Of a stretch of DNA of 64,000 nt, positions 9,535-18,891 are shown piece after piece (the first letter of the stretch is position 1; each line of letters begins with the position of its first letter). The DNA is taken from positions 62,001 through 126,000 of the forward strand of contig CACYHR010000005.1 in the NCBI GenBank assembly GCA_902774265.1, in the 5' to 3' direction. The notes beneath the pieces were generated by a model that ran no database searches, was not told the DNA's origin, and worked only from the letters and a program-made list of their open reading frames with translations. The translations under genes were made by a program, and so were the position numbers. The stretch is from an uncultured Eubacteriales bacterium (GTDB lineage Bacteria; Bacillota; Clostridia; Peptostreptococcales; Anaerovoracaceae).

Positions 9535-11325
9535 ATGAAAGACTTTAAGGGCAGAGTAGCCGTTATTACAGGAGCTGCTAACGGATTCGGTAAGGAATAT
9601 GTAAAGGAAGCTGCAAAGCGCGGCATGAAGATCGTAGCTGTGGATATAGAGGGCGATGAGGTCCTGGACTGCGAGCCGCTTGCAAGAGAGCTCGGCGCGG
9701 AGGATATCATTTGCGTACAGGCTGACGTATCCCTCTTTGAAGATACACAGAAGATTGTAAAAGCCGCAATGGATAAATTCGGTCAGATCGATCTGCTGAT
9801 CAACAATGCCGGAACAGGCAAGGGCGGTACAATAAGCAATCTGCCTCTCAGAGACTGGGAGTGGATGGTATATGCAAATCTGATGTCTCATGTTTACATG
9901 ATGAGACAGATAGTTCCTATCATGATGAAGCAGGGAACACACTGCAACATCCTCAATGTATGCTCTATCGCGGGTCTTATCACGAGCAATGCTATGCCTG
10001 GATACTATTCCACAAAGCATGCCGCTGTACAGCTCAGCCGTGCGACTCAGTACGAGCTCGAGGAGATGGGAGCAGATATCCAGGTCAGCATTTTCTGCCC
10101 GGGCTTCGTCCAGACAGATCTGCATCACGCTGAGCGCCACAGACCTGCAAGATTTTCGGACCCGACAGATCCGTATTATCAGAGTGCAGAGTTCTTCGCT
10201 TCCGAAAAAGCAAGTGAATATGTCGTAACTACAGGATTGCCTATTGACGGCTTCGGCGAGACCTGCTTCAAGGCTATCGAGGATGATCAGTTCTACATCG
10301 TTACACATCCGCAGTATGATCCTCTGATTAAAAAGCAGATCTACGACAGAGTTGACGGAAACAATCCTGACCTCAGAAATGTAGGCAAGGAGCGCAAGGA
10401 AGTCGTCAGCGGCGACAGGGATCTGACAGGAAGAGTAGCACTCATCACAGGTGCGGCATTCGGATTCGGAAAAGAGTTCGTAAAGCAGGCAGCACAGAGA
10501 AAGATGAAGATCGTTGCTGTAGACATCATGGAAGACGAACTCATGAAGATAGAGGCTGTTGCAAAGGAAAACGGTGCTGAGGACATCACACTGATCCCTG
10601 CTGATGTATCGCTTTATGAGGAAACAGAGAGAGTCGTCAAGGCCACTATGGATAAATACGGCCAGATCGATCTTCTGATGAACAATGCCGGAACATGTAC
10701 ACCGGGAGTAGGTTTCATGATCCCTCTGCAGGACTGGGAGTGGATAATCCGCACAAACTTCCTCTCGCATGTATATTTCATGAGACAGGTAGTGCCTATT
10801 ATGAAAGCTCAGGGCACACACTGCAATATAATGAACACCTGCTCGGTAGCGGGCCTGATAACAAGCACAGGCATGGCAGCATACTATACAACTAAGAATG
10901 CTGCAGTAGCACTCTCGGAATGCATCGAATACGAGATGCAGGAAGCGGGAGCAGACATCCATCTGAGCGTATTCTGCCCGGGATTCGTACGCACCCATTT
11001 CGATCATGCCGACGAATACCGTCCTGCTAGATACGCGCACGGAGATGATCCGTACTATCAGAGTGAAATGTTCGAAAAGGGCAAGCAGTCTGCTGCCTTC
11101 GTGATCGGAACAGGCTATCCTCTCGAAGGATTCGGCGAAAGAGTATTCAAGGCTGTTGAGAACGATGAGTTCTACATTGTCACACACCCTGAGTACAATG
11201 CCGCTATTAAAAAGGAGGTAGATGAGACCGTAGCAAGGACAAATCCTCTGGTAGTGACTATCACAGAAGCGATCAAGGATGTCACCAATCTGCCTGGAGG
11301 ACCGCTCAGAGGCTATCTTAAATAA
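9535..11325 (+). CDS. Tandem two-domain short-chain dehydrogenase/reductase
   Basis: 596 residues with two complete SDR domains in one chain. Domain 1 (about 1-285) has TGAANGFG, NNAG, Ser in VCSIAG and YYSTK. Domain 2 (about 298-590) has TGAAFGFG, NNAG, Ser in TCSVAG and YYTTK. Both catalytic sets look intact. Domain 2 has no start codon or ribosome site at its beginning, so this is a true fusion. Domain 2 resembles the stand-alone SDR at 3681 more closely than domain 1 does. Start follows AAAGGGG. It is probably co-transcribed with OYE-ADC copy 2, as two reductases or two stereospecificities of one pathway. Single SDRs are usually 250-300 residues. Confidence 0.88.
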   Translation: MKDFKGRVAVITGAANGFGKEYVKEAAKRGMKIVAVDIEGDEVLDCEPLARELGAEDIICVQADVSLFEDTQKIVKAAMDKFGQIDLLINNAGTGKGGTISNLPLRDWEWMVYANLMSHVYMMRQIVPIMMKQGTHCNILNVCSIAGLITSNAMPGYYSTKHAAVQLSRATQYELEEMGADIQVSIFCPGFVQTDLHHAERHRPARFSDPTDPYYQSAEFFASEKASEYVVTTGLPIDGFGETCFKAIEDDQFYIVTHPQYDPLIKKQIYDRVDGNNPDLRNVGKERKEVVSGDRDLTGRVALITGAAFGFGKEFVKQAAQRKMKIVAVDIMEDELMKIEAVAKENGAEDITLIPADVSLYEETERVVKATMDKYGQIDLLMNNAGTCTPGVGFMIPLQDWEWIIRTNFLSHVYFMRQVVPIMKAQGTHCNIMNTCSVAGLITSTGMAAYYTTKNAAVALSECIEYEMQEAGADIHLSVFCPGFVRTHFDHADEYRPARYAHGDDPYYQSEMFEKGKQSAAFVIGTGYPLEGFGERVFKAVENDEFYIVTHPEYNAAIKKEVDETVARTNPLVVTITEAIKDVTNLPGGPLRGYLK

Positions 11326-11362
11326 AAATCTTCAATTGGTCATGGAGTTATCCTTTATGAAT

Positions 11363-11402
11363 CGGGAGCCGGCAATTTCAGCCGGCTCCCGGTTCACTTT
11401 TT
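11363..11402 (+). terminator. Rho-independent terminator of the OYE-ADC/tandem-SDR unit
   Basis: CGGGAGCCGGC pairs with GCCGGCTCCCG around a short loop and is followed, a few bases on, by a run of T. It begins 37 bases after the SDR stop codon. Confidence 0.85.
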
Positions 11403-11487
11403 AATGCCCGTGAGTGCAGGTCTATGCTATAATATTCGGTAACTAACAGATTCGCAGTTTACAGGTATTCAGACAGGAGGTTAGGCT

Positions 11488-14400
11488 ATGAGGACAGGAA
11501 AGAGAGTAAGAAGACATCTTGCCCTGATACTGAGTGTTCTTCTGACAGTTACGGCGATACCGCAGTTCGCCGCGGCTGCAGTAACAAACAGTCAGGCTGT
11601 CAAGCTTGAGGAAGGGACATATGTGCCGGGACAGGTAATAGTGATGTTCCGGGACAATGTGATCGAAGAAAGCGATGACTCTTTAAAAAAGGTAAGATCG
11701 ATGGCTCAGATCGGCTCTGATTTCGGAGCGATGGAGGGAGCCGTAAGTGAATCCTCTGCGGCTGCGAGAATAGCGGAGTCGGAGACGGACCATGTCGATA
11801 ACAGTCTCGGCAGTGATTTTACGATAGAAGATACACTTGTCTTTCCGGCAGGATCATCCGATGCTGACGGAGGCATCGGCATAGAATCTGAGGACGATGA
11901 GGGATTCAGCGTCGCGCTGATTTCTTCTGATAAATATGATACAGAAACTATGATAGAGAAGCTGTCGAAAAACAGCAATGTTGCGGCTGCTGAACCTAAC
12001 TACAGGACTTATCTGACGGATATAGACGGATATGACAGCTATTCTCTGAACGACAAATACGCACGCTGGCTGTACCATGACAATGCGCCTGCAGCCAGAA
12101 ACAGAACGGGCGACAGCGTAGATGCGCTCGGCGCGGATCCGGATGCTGCGGTTTCTGCGAATGCGGCTTCCGGATGGAAAAAACTGAACGGCAAGGAAAA
12201 GGAAGTAGTAGTTGCAGTTGTCGATACAGGCATCAATCCGAATCACGAGGATCTCAAATACAGACTGTGGACAAATCCGGGAGACATAGGTCTTGCCGGA
12301 GAGCACGGTTACAATTTTGCTGACAATAATACTGATATCACAGACCATGCAGGTCACGGCACACACTGTGCCGGACTTATAGCAGCTCAGGCAAATAACG
12401 GCAGAGGCGTTGCGGGTGTTTCCGGCATAGGTAATGTAAAGATCATGGGTCTCTGCATCAATGCGAGCTCCACGGAAGGAAGCCTTTATGTAGCAATGGG
12501 GGCATATAATTATGTACTCAGAGCAAAGGAAAAAGGAGTCAATGTCGTTGCAACAAGCAATTCCTGGGGCAGAGGCGACACACAGAGCACTATATTCGAC
12601 GAGATAGTAAACCGGGCGAAGCCGGCATCATTTCATTCTTTGCCGCAGGAAACTCGTCAGACAACCTCGATTACAGGGTGGATAATCCGTCAGCGACCGA
12701 TTCTGACTATTCTGTAGTAGTCGGAGCGGCCGGAATAACCGGCGAACCTGCCGGATTCAGCAACTACGGCAGACAGGCCGTGGATGTGTTCGCATCCGGT
12801 GTAAACACATTATCTACAATTGGAAAAGCTGTGTATTTCCCGACGATTTATACCAGATCTGAACGCCGCGCCAATACGGAATATTATGGAGAGTTCACTA
12901 AGAACACTAAGGTAAAGAACGGAACTGTAACGCCTGACAACGACGATACACTGCTGTCTTCCGTCGATTCATTCGGCGCGATGAAATTCCACAAACAGCC
13001 ATCGTCAGATTATGCAGGTGAAGAAGGTGAAGAAACACCGTCAATCCCTGATACTGCAAGATGCGAAGTCGAGCTGTCTCAGGATCGCTATTTCAATACC
13101 GGGACTAAAGCATCTCTCAAAGTAACGATCAAAAATGCGCAGTATGGCGAAGAATACTATGTATATTTCCCATACAAAAAGAACAGAAAGACTGAAGCGG
13201 ATAATACAGCATTCTCGATCATGTATCAGAACGGCGATACATCTGACGCAGGATACGCTGATGTATACGGTGGCGAGGTCATAGAGGAAAAAGACGGAAC
13301 ATGCAGAATGACAAACTTTGGAATACATGGTCATCATATGGGGTCTGCTGAAAGAGATGTAGCTACACATCTGTCCAGCAAAATATTGACTGAAGATGAT
13401 GAACCTGATGATAATTCCTACAAAATGTGCAGTTACTCAGAGCTGGGCAGAAGCAAATGCGGAATCGGTCTTCAGATCTATCCTGCCAACGGAGTCGAAG
13501 GAACAAAGTGGGAAGAAGGACAGTCACATGATCTTGTACTGTATATAGACAGTATTGGTGTTAGCAAACCGAATGCGAAGATAGATCCGAACAGCTCTTA
13601 TGATATAATGTCAGGCACGTCGATGGCGTGTCCGTCTGCTGCAGGAGCAGGCGCTCTTATGGCGCTGCTGAATCCGAGGATGGATGGACAGTCCGGAGCA
13701 GAATATGCGACGATGATACGCAATAAGCTGTTCGAGAGCGTACATAAGACTGACGCGCTCAGCGGCCTTTGCTCGACAGGCGGATATATTGATTTCAGAT
13801 ATATGAATTCAGGACAGCCTGTTATAAACGATGCTGTCTGCAATGTGGATAAGGGAACTCTGACGATCAGGGGCAAAAACCTCAACGAAAGCGGAGTTCT
13901 GACATACCGCAAGCTGGATGAAGCGGCATCTTCCGTTGTAGAGCTTCCATCGGGCGGAATGGATCTCAGTTATTCCGCAGACGGCAGCAAGATCGTGATC
14001 AGCAACGCTAAGAGCCTTTTCGGCACTTATATTGAATTCGAAATGACATCGGAATCAGGAGAGAGCGGTAAGGGATCGTTCTTTACGGTCAAAGGTCAGA
14101 ATGAGCTGAAGATGGTCAGCAGCATTCTGTATCCGAATCCTGCGGATGATGATTATTACAACAGCCACAATATACAGCTTGCGACAAATGCATCCGGAAG
14201 CTGCCTCTACGGTGTGGAGAATGACACCGGTAAACTAATGCGCTTCAACGGCCGCGAATTTGTCGATATTCCTGGTACGCTCATCAAGGATACTGTAGTG
14301 GAAATGCTGTCGAAGGATTACGACCAGTATCAGATAGAGAATCAGTTTGAAATAAGTCCATTTCATGATCAGAATCTGCTGAATGACGGCAACATGATAT

Positions 14401-15476
14401 ATTACAGTGTAAATGTTAACTATACCCCTGAGGGAAGTGAAGAAACCGAATACAATGAATATCTGGCTTCGCTGGATCTTTCGGCGCGTTCACCTGAATG
14501 GACGCTGCACGAATACAACGTTTCGGAAATAGAAGAAGAATACACCAGTATCAGCAGATTAGCAGCTAACGGCAGGATTTACATTCTGGTCAGCACATAT
14601 GGTAAGGATTACTCTCTGTTCTACAGCTTCGATCCGGAAAGTAATGTCCTGACCAAAGAGGCCACGCTGCCTGTATTCGTACATAATGCGTATATGACTG
14701 AGTATAATGGCAGCATATATGTGATGTTCGGCGGTCTTGCTCCTGACGGAGTACACGAAAAACTCGATCAGATCTCGGAAGGAGTATACAGATTCGACGG
14801 CAGCAGCTGGAAGAGGACCGGAACTCTGCGATACGCCGGTAAGCGCGATTCGGGACTGGGATCGGATTATCCTGAGTATACCGCGGCAGCTGGCAAAGCC
14901 AGGAACGGTCTTGTAATACTGGATATGTCAGTCGATGGCGCAGGAAACTGCTCTCTGTATGATCCGGAACGCGATACGATCAGGCCGATCTACTATACTC
15001 TGAATGACAGTCATTCTGACAACACTATGTTTGACTGCCGTTCGAGTGTAGCTACGAAGAAAGGCATTTACTACCTGAGAGATTATAACGATGAGATGAG
15101 AAGAGGCTGGGCCCTGTATCTGCTGCCTGCATCGAGCGGAGAATATGAGAGCGCTTATGGTGCTGATTCCACATCTGCGGCAAAAGTCAGAAAGACAAAG
15201 GTGACTTTGAAGAGCGTCAAAGCAGGCAAGGGAAAGATGACCGTAAAATGGAAGGCTAATAAGTCTGTATTCGGCGGCTATCAGATCAAATACAGGATCA
15301 AAGGCAAGAGCTGGAATTCTGTAAGCGTCGGTAAGGCATCAGCCGCTAGCAAGGTTATAAAGAAGCTGAAAAAAGGCTGTAAATATCAGGTGAAGGTCAG
15401 AGGATACAAGGTCATCGACGGATCCAGGATATACGGCAAATTCAGCAAAACCAAAACCAGCGGAAGGATAGGATAA
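11488..15476 (+). pseudogene. Secreted S8 subtilisin-like serine protease, disrupted by one frameshift
   Basis: Starts at ATG 11488 after AGGAGG, with a signal peptide and a propeptide. The first frame holds the catalytic Asp (VVDTGIN) and His (HGTHCAG) and runs to 12717. The homologous sequence continues one frame over from about 12618 (EAGIISFFAAGNSSD with the oxyanion Asn) to 15476, including the catalytic Ser (SGTSMACPS) and a C-terminal FN3-like domain. Restoring one base near 12616 rejoins one chain of about 1,330 residues. A large insert separates Asn and Ser. It may be a real mutation, a phase-variable site or a sequencing error, because the rest is intact. A second subtilase at 20613 has similar architecture. 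Confidence 0.85.
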
Positions 15477-15478
15477 GA

Positions 15479-16123
15479 GTGTTATATATAGTCAGACACG
15501 GACAGACTGCAAAGAATAAGAAAATGCTGCTGCAGGGCCGCAGCGATCAGACGCTGAATGAAGAGGGCTGGAATCAGGCCCGCCAGATAGCTGATAAGCT
15601 GAGAGAAAAGGGGATTGAATTCGACCGCATCTATTCCAGTCCCCTTATCAGGGCTGTGCAGACAGCCCAAATAATAGCAGATGAAATAATCTTACGCCGT
15701 GACGAAGCTGGCGATGCTGCGGGACATCCGGCGTCTGTTCAAACATCGTCTGTTATAACTGATGAAAGACTGATCGAGATGGATTACGGTCCGTATGAAG
15801 GAATGGATCTGACTGATCCGGCGCCGGAAGTGATGGCTTTTTTCAGGGACTTTGCAGGTACACCGGCGCCGGAAGGCATGGAGCAGCTTTCTGATGTTGT
15901 GGCAAGGACAGGCGGATTTGCCGATGAGGTACTGGCCGAAGCCGCAGAGGGGAATGTCCTGATATCCACACACGCCATTGCGATGAAGGGAATACTTGAG
16001 CATCTGACGCCTGATTCCGCCGGAGCATACTGGTCCAGATACATAGGCAACTGCGAGGTCTATGCAGTGGAAGCTGATTCTGAAGGATATGGGATCCCGT
16101 ACGGGTTTATAAGTTTGGAGTAG
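15479..16123 (+). CDS. Histidine phosphatase family protein (phosphoglycerate-mutase-like)
   Basis: 214 residues. The N-terminal RHGQT motif supplies the phospho-accepting His, followed by the LQGRSDQTLNEEGW signature, a YSSPLIRAVQTA segment and a later STHAIAMKGI segment with the second His. It starts with GTG only two bases after the protease stop codon, with AAGGATAGGATAAG upstream, so translation is probably coupled. Such enzymes remove phosphate from small phosphorylated metabolites; the substrate cannot be read from sequence. An inverted repeat after the gene may end the transcript. Confidence 0.87.
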   Translation: MLYIVRHGQTAKNKKMLLQGRSDQTLNEEGWNQARQIADKLREKGIEFDRIYSSPLIRAVQTAQIIADEIILRRDEAGDAAGHPASVQTSSVITDERLIEMDYGPYEGMDLTDPAPEVMAFFRDFAGTPAPEGMEQLSDVVARTGGFADEVLAEAAEGNVLISTHAIAMKGILEHLTPDSAGAYWSRYIGNCEVYAVEADSEGYGIPYGFISLE

Positions 16124-16125
16124 TT

Positions 16126-16161
16126 TTGATCAGCCCGGAGTAAATATTCCGGGCTGATCAA
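16126..16161. terminator. Inverted repeat after the histidine phosphatase gene
   Basis: TTGATCAGCCCGGA pairs with TCCGGGCTGATCAA in a perfect long stem. No T run follows on the plus strand, so it is only a possible terminator. Confidence 0.5.
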
Positions 16162-16240
16162 ACAGAGATAAATGTAACTGCTGCTTCAACCAGGAGCAAA
16201 GCTCCAACAAGCTCGCTTGATTGGAGCGAGCGACGCCGTC

Positions 16241-16282
16241 AACAGACACCGGGAGCTTCAGCTCCTGAGAGCATCAGTGGGA
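16241..16282 (-). repeat. Fragment C of the two-hairpin repeat family
   Basis: Read on the minus strand it contains CCCACTGATGCTCTCAGGA continuing to GAGCT, as in copy A at 20478, then a variant tail with CCGGTGTCTGTT, also a terminal sequence of the family. The copy is rearranged and lacks the central GCCGCC hairpin. Upstream, 16189-16240 holds another hairpin-rich stretch (GCTCGCT / AGCGAGC). Confidence 0.6.
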
Positions 16283-16374
16283 ATACAGTTTACATATTTA
16301 ACGAATTTATGTAGAATAAAATAAATTTTTAAATATGAAATAGGGTTTAAGGACGATAAGGAGGAACAACTGAA

Positions 16375-16920
16375 ATGAGCAATGTTTATGATTTTACGGT
16401 AAAGGACATAATGGGCAATAAGATAAATCTCGGCGAATATAAGGGCAAGGTTATGCTCATCGTCAATACAGCTACAGGCTGCGGATTTACACCTCATTAT
16501 GAGCCGCTCGAAGCAATGTATAAAGAATTCAGGGATCAGGGATTCGAGATTCTCGATTTCCCGTGCAACCAGTTTGCAGATCAGGCTCCGGGAAATGACA
16601 ACGAGATTCATGAATTCTGCACAGTAAAATTCGGAACAGAATTCCCTCAGTTTACCAAAATCGAAGTAAACGGCGAAAACGCTGATCCGCTCTTCGCTTA
16701 TCTGGCGACAGAGAAACCTTTTGAGGGATTCGGTAGTGGTGTCAAGATGATCGCTCTCAAAAAGTTCGCAGATGCAAATAACAGGAAGTTCGGCGACAAA
16801 GCATATATCAAGTGGAATTTCACAAAATTCCTCATTGACAGAGAGGGCAATGTCATTGCAAGATTCGAGCCGACTGTTGATATGGCTGAAGTAAAGAAGG
16901 CTGTAGAAGCAGCTCTGTAG
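16375..16920 (+). CDS. Glutathione peroxidase family thiol peroxidase
   Basis: 181 residues, full length for the family. The NTATGCGFTPHY segment holds the peroxidatic Cys (Cys form, not selenocysteine); FPCNQF holds the second conserved Cys and Gln; WNFTKFLID holds the Trp/Asn pair. Bacterial members usually take electrons from thioredoxin and reduce hydroperoxides in the cytoplasm. Start follows TAAGGAGG. It is monocistronic between the repeat-rich spacer and its own terminator. A 14-base tandem duplication spans the stop codon. Confidence 0.93.
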   Translation: MSNVYDFTVKDIMGNKINLGEYKGKVMLIVNTATGCGFTPHYEPLEAMYKEFRDQGFEILDFPCNQFADQAPGNDNEIHEFCTVKFGTEFPQFTKIEVNGENADPLFAYLATEKPFEGFGSGVKMIALKKFADANNRKFGDKAYIKWNFTKFLIDREGNVIARFEPTVDMAEVKKAVEAAL

Positions 16921-16941
16921 GATCTGTTCTGTAGGATCTGT
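16914..16941 (+). repeat. 14-bp tandem duplication across the peroxidase stop codon
   Basis: Two perfect consecutive copies of TCTGTAGGATCTGT; the first contains the TAG stop. It looks like a replication-slippage product. A small hairpin (AGAACC / GGTTCT) follows at about 16949-16965. Confidence 0.75.
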
Positions 16942-17075
16942 TATTTAAGAACCGCGCCGGTTCTGCAGCTGAGCTGAACAGTGAATGCGCTGAATTGAAG
17001 CTGAGCAAAGCGATTTACACAGCACGCATAGCTTTGCAGAGTTTAGCCGGGCAGTAATATCTGACTGCTTTCGAT

Positions 17076-17110
17076 AAAAGGGAGTCGTTTATACCATGCG
17101 GCTCCTTTTT
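17076..17110 (+). terminator. Terminator downstream of the glutathione peroxidase gene
   Basis: AAAAGGGAGTCG pairs with CGGCTCCTTTTT with one mismatch or bulge; the descending arm ends in T's. About 155 bases after the stop codon. Confidence 0.65.
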
Positions 17111-17218
17111 GTGTACAATAAAACTGCCGGAAATGCTATACTTCAGATATCAGTTAATATCTGATGAAACATGGCAGAGTTATGAATCTGACCGGGAGTT
17201 ATCGAGAGGAGGTAAAAA

Positions 17219-18571
17219 ATGCCTGTAAAACCCTATGCTCAGGAAATGATAGACAGAGATCCCGTTTTCAGGGATATTGCAGATCTTAAGGAAACCGTCT
17301 GGATCAATGACAAGTATCTGCCTTTTGATATGATAGACGGAGTCTGCCAACTGGTAGTAAATGATGAAGATATAGCAGACGCAGAGGCAAGACTTAGAAA
17401 GTTCGCACCCTACATCAGGAAATGTTTCCCCGAAACAGAAGCAGACGGCGGCCTTATTGAGTCTCCTCTCGAAGAGATAGCTGAGATGAAGAGCGCTTTA
17501 GCGGAAAAATACGGAGCGGATATACCGGGACGGCTGCTTCTCAAGATGGACAGCCATCTGCCTATAGCCGGTTCTGTCAAGGCGAGAGGCGGAATATATG
17601 AGGTGCTGAAACATGCCGAGGATCTGGCACTTGCGGAAGGAATGATAACAGAGGAAGACAATTATGAGCGTTTTGCCGATGATGATTTGAGAGAATTCTT
17701 CGGCAGATATACCGTGCAGGTAGGATCTACCGGCAATCTCGGACTATCAATAGGCATCATGAGCGCCTTCCTCGGATTCAAGGTTAAAGTCCATATGTCC
17801 GCAGACGCGAAGCAGTGGAAAAAGGAGATGCTTCGCAGCAAGGGCGTCGATGTTATTGAATACGAAGATGACTATTCGAAGGCGGTAGAAGAGGGGCGGC
17901 GTCTTTCGGATATGGATCCGATGAGCTATTTTGTGGATGATGAATACTCGGTACCTCTGTTCCTCGGCTATGCAGTTGCTGCAGGCCGCATGGTTTCGCA
18001 GCTTGAAGAAAAGGGCATTACGGTAGATGAAGATCATCCGATGATAGTTTATATTCCTTGCGGCGTAGGAGGAGCGCCGGGCGGAGTATGCTACGGACTC
18101 AAGAGAGTATTTGGCGACAATGTCCATGTATTCTTTGTAGAGCCGACACTTTTCCCGTCTGTTCTGATAGGATGCGCTTCAGACCGCTACAACGATACGA
18201 ATGTATCGGATTTCGGCATCAGCGGTATGTCGCACGCTGACGGCCTTGCATGTGCAAGCCCTTCAGGCTTCGTAACAAGAATAGACCGCAATCTGATCTC
18301 GGGAGACTTTACGGTTTCCGACGGCAGACTCTACGATTACATGAGACTCCTGAAAGACACCGAGGACAAGCTGATAGAACCTTCCAGCTGTGCCGCATTC
18401 ATCGGACCGTGCAGATTGCTTGAATATGAGGGAACTAAAAAATACCTTGAAGAACACGGGCTTACAGCCGAAAAACTGGAAAATTCAGCCCAGGTATGCT
18501 GGGCAACAGGCGGCAGACTTGTACCGGATGAAATATGGGAACAATACATCAACACATATCCGGAGAAGTGA
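17219..18571 (+). CDS. dsdA: D-serine dehydratase
   Basis: 450 residues, the usual DsdA length. This PLP fold-type II lyase converts D-serine to pyruvate and ammonia. LPIAGSVKARGG holds the lysine that binds PLP, and VGSTGNLGLSIG is the phosphate-binding/substrate loop. The N-terminal arm (YAQEMIDRDPVFRDI) is typical of DsdA rather than threonine dehydratase. Start follows GAGAGGAGG. It stands alone, without a DsdC regulator or DsdX transporter beside it, and ends at a strong bidirectional terminator. Confidence 0.93.
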   Translation: MPVKPYAQEMIDRDPVFRDIADLKETVWINDKYLPFDMIDGVCQLVVNDEDIADAEARLRKFAPYIRKCFPETEADGGLIESPLEEIAEMKSALAEKYGADIPGRLLLKMDSHLPIAGSVKARGGIYEVLKHAEDLALAEGMITEEDNYERFADDDLREFFGRYTVQVGSTGNLGLSIGIMSAFLGFKVKVHMSADAKQWKKEMLRSKGVDVIEYEDDYSKAVEEGRRLSDMDPMSYFVDDEYSVPLFLGYAVAAGRMVSQLEEKGITVDEDHPMIVYIPCGVGGAPGGVCYGLKRVFGDNVHVFFVEPTLFPSVLIGCASDRYNDTNVSDFGISGMSHADGLACASPSGFVTRIDRNLISGDFTVSDGRLYDYMRLLKDTEDKLIEPSSCAAFIGPCRLLEYEGTKKYLEEHGLTAEKLENSAQVCWATGGRLVPDEIWEQYINTYPEK

Positions 18572-18649
18572 TATACATGCGCAGATGTATTTCGTACTTA
18601 AATGCATAACGCACCGGCATAGTGCTGATTTGTGATGAAAAATGAATAC

Positions 18650-18801
18650 AACAAAAATAACCGCACATTGTGCGGTTATTTTTGTGTAGATATTGTATTT
18701 AAGAGGGATGAAAGTATTATGGTGTGATAACGCCGATCGGAATCGACCGGCAATTATTACCTTTACCTGATGCAAGTAGTTAAATATTTCTAACTCCTTG
18801 C
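18650..18801 (-). ncRNA. Candidate small non-coding RNA with its own promoter and terminator
   Basis: On the minus strand a good promoter (18808-18836) directs transcription into about 150 bases that end at the strong terminator at 18653-18683. The 5' end folds into a long hairpin (GCAAG...AGTTA / TAACT...CTTGC) starting at the predicted first base; a second hairpin pairs GCCG with CGGC around 18731-18751. The upstream DUF3048 gene has its own terminator, so this unit is independent. There is no ATG-initiated frame; a 25-codon TTG frame after AAAGGT cannot be excluded. The family is not recognised. This explains most of the gene-free stretch 18572-18891. Confidence 0.55.
18653..18683. terminator. 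Symmetrical (bidirectional) terminator
   Basis: A 14-base stem (AAAAATAACCGCAC / GTGCGGTTATTTTT) with a 3-base loop has A's before and T's after on both strands. It can end dsdA on the plus strand and the candidate small RNA on the minus strand. Confidence 0.88.
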
Positions 18802-18807
18802 ACAATT

Positions 18808-18836
18808 ATAGTAACACATATAATTCCTACTGTCAA
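18808..18836 (-). promoter_or_regulatory. Promoter of the candidate small RNA
   Basis: Minus strand TTGACA (18831-18836), 17-base spacer, TACTAT (18808-18813). An overlapping TATAAT at 18805-18810 would have a 20-base spacer. Predicted start near 18800, at the foot of the first hairpin. Confidence 0.65.
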
Positions 18837-18855
18837 GCTAGGAATTAAAAAATAT

Positions 18856-18879
18856 TAAAAAACCGGTGTGACCCGGTTT
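18856..18879 (-). terminator. Terminator of the DUF3048 gene
   Basis: Minus strand AAACCGG / CCGGTTT stem followed by T's, 13 bases after the stop codon. Confidence 0.75.
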
Positions 18880-18891
18880 GAGGTGGCGGGA

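Noticed and set aside
9517-11187. A 556-codon open frame antisense to the tandem SDR gene
   Set aside because: It exactly opposes a protein with two intact SDR motif sets; its composition (Cys/His/Ser/Tyr-rich) is that of a reverse-strand shadow and it has no ribosome site.
9535-11325. Tandem SDR as two genes joined by a sequencing error
   Set aside because: Both domains lie in one frame with a natural linker, and no start codon or ribosome site precedes domain 2.
16189-16290. A CRISPR-like or riboswitch reading of the hairpin-rich spacer
   Set aside because: No regular repeat-spacer pattern; the shared pieces are explained by the dispersed hairpin element.
18805-18836. TTGACA with a consensus TATAAT as the small-RNA promoter
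   Set aside because: That spacing is 20 bases; the overlapping TACTAT at 17 bases is preferred.
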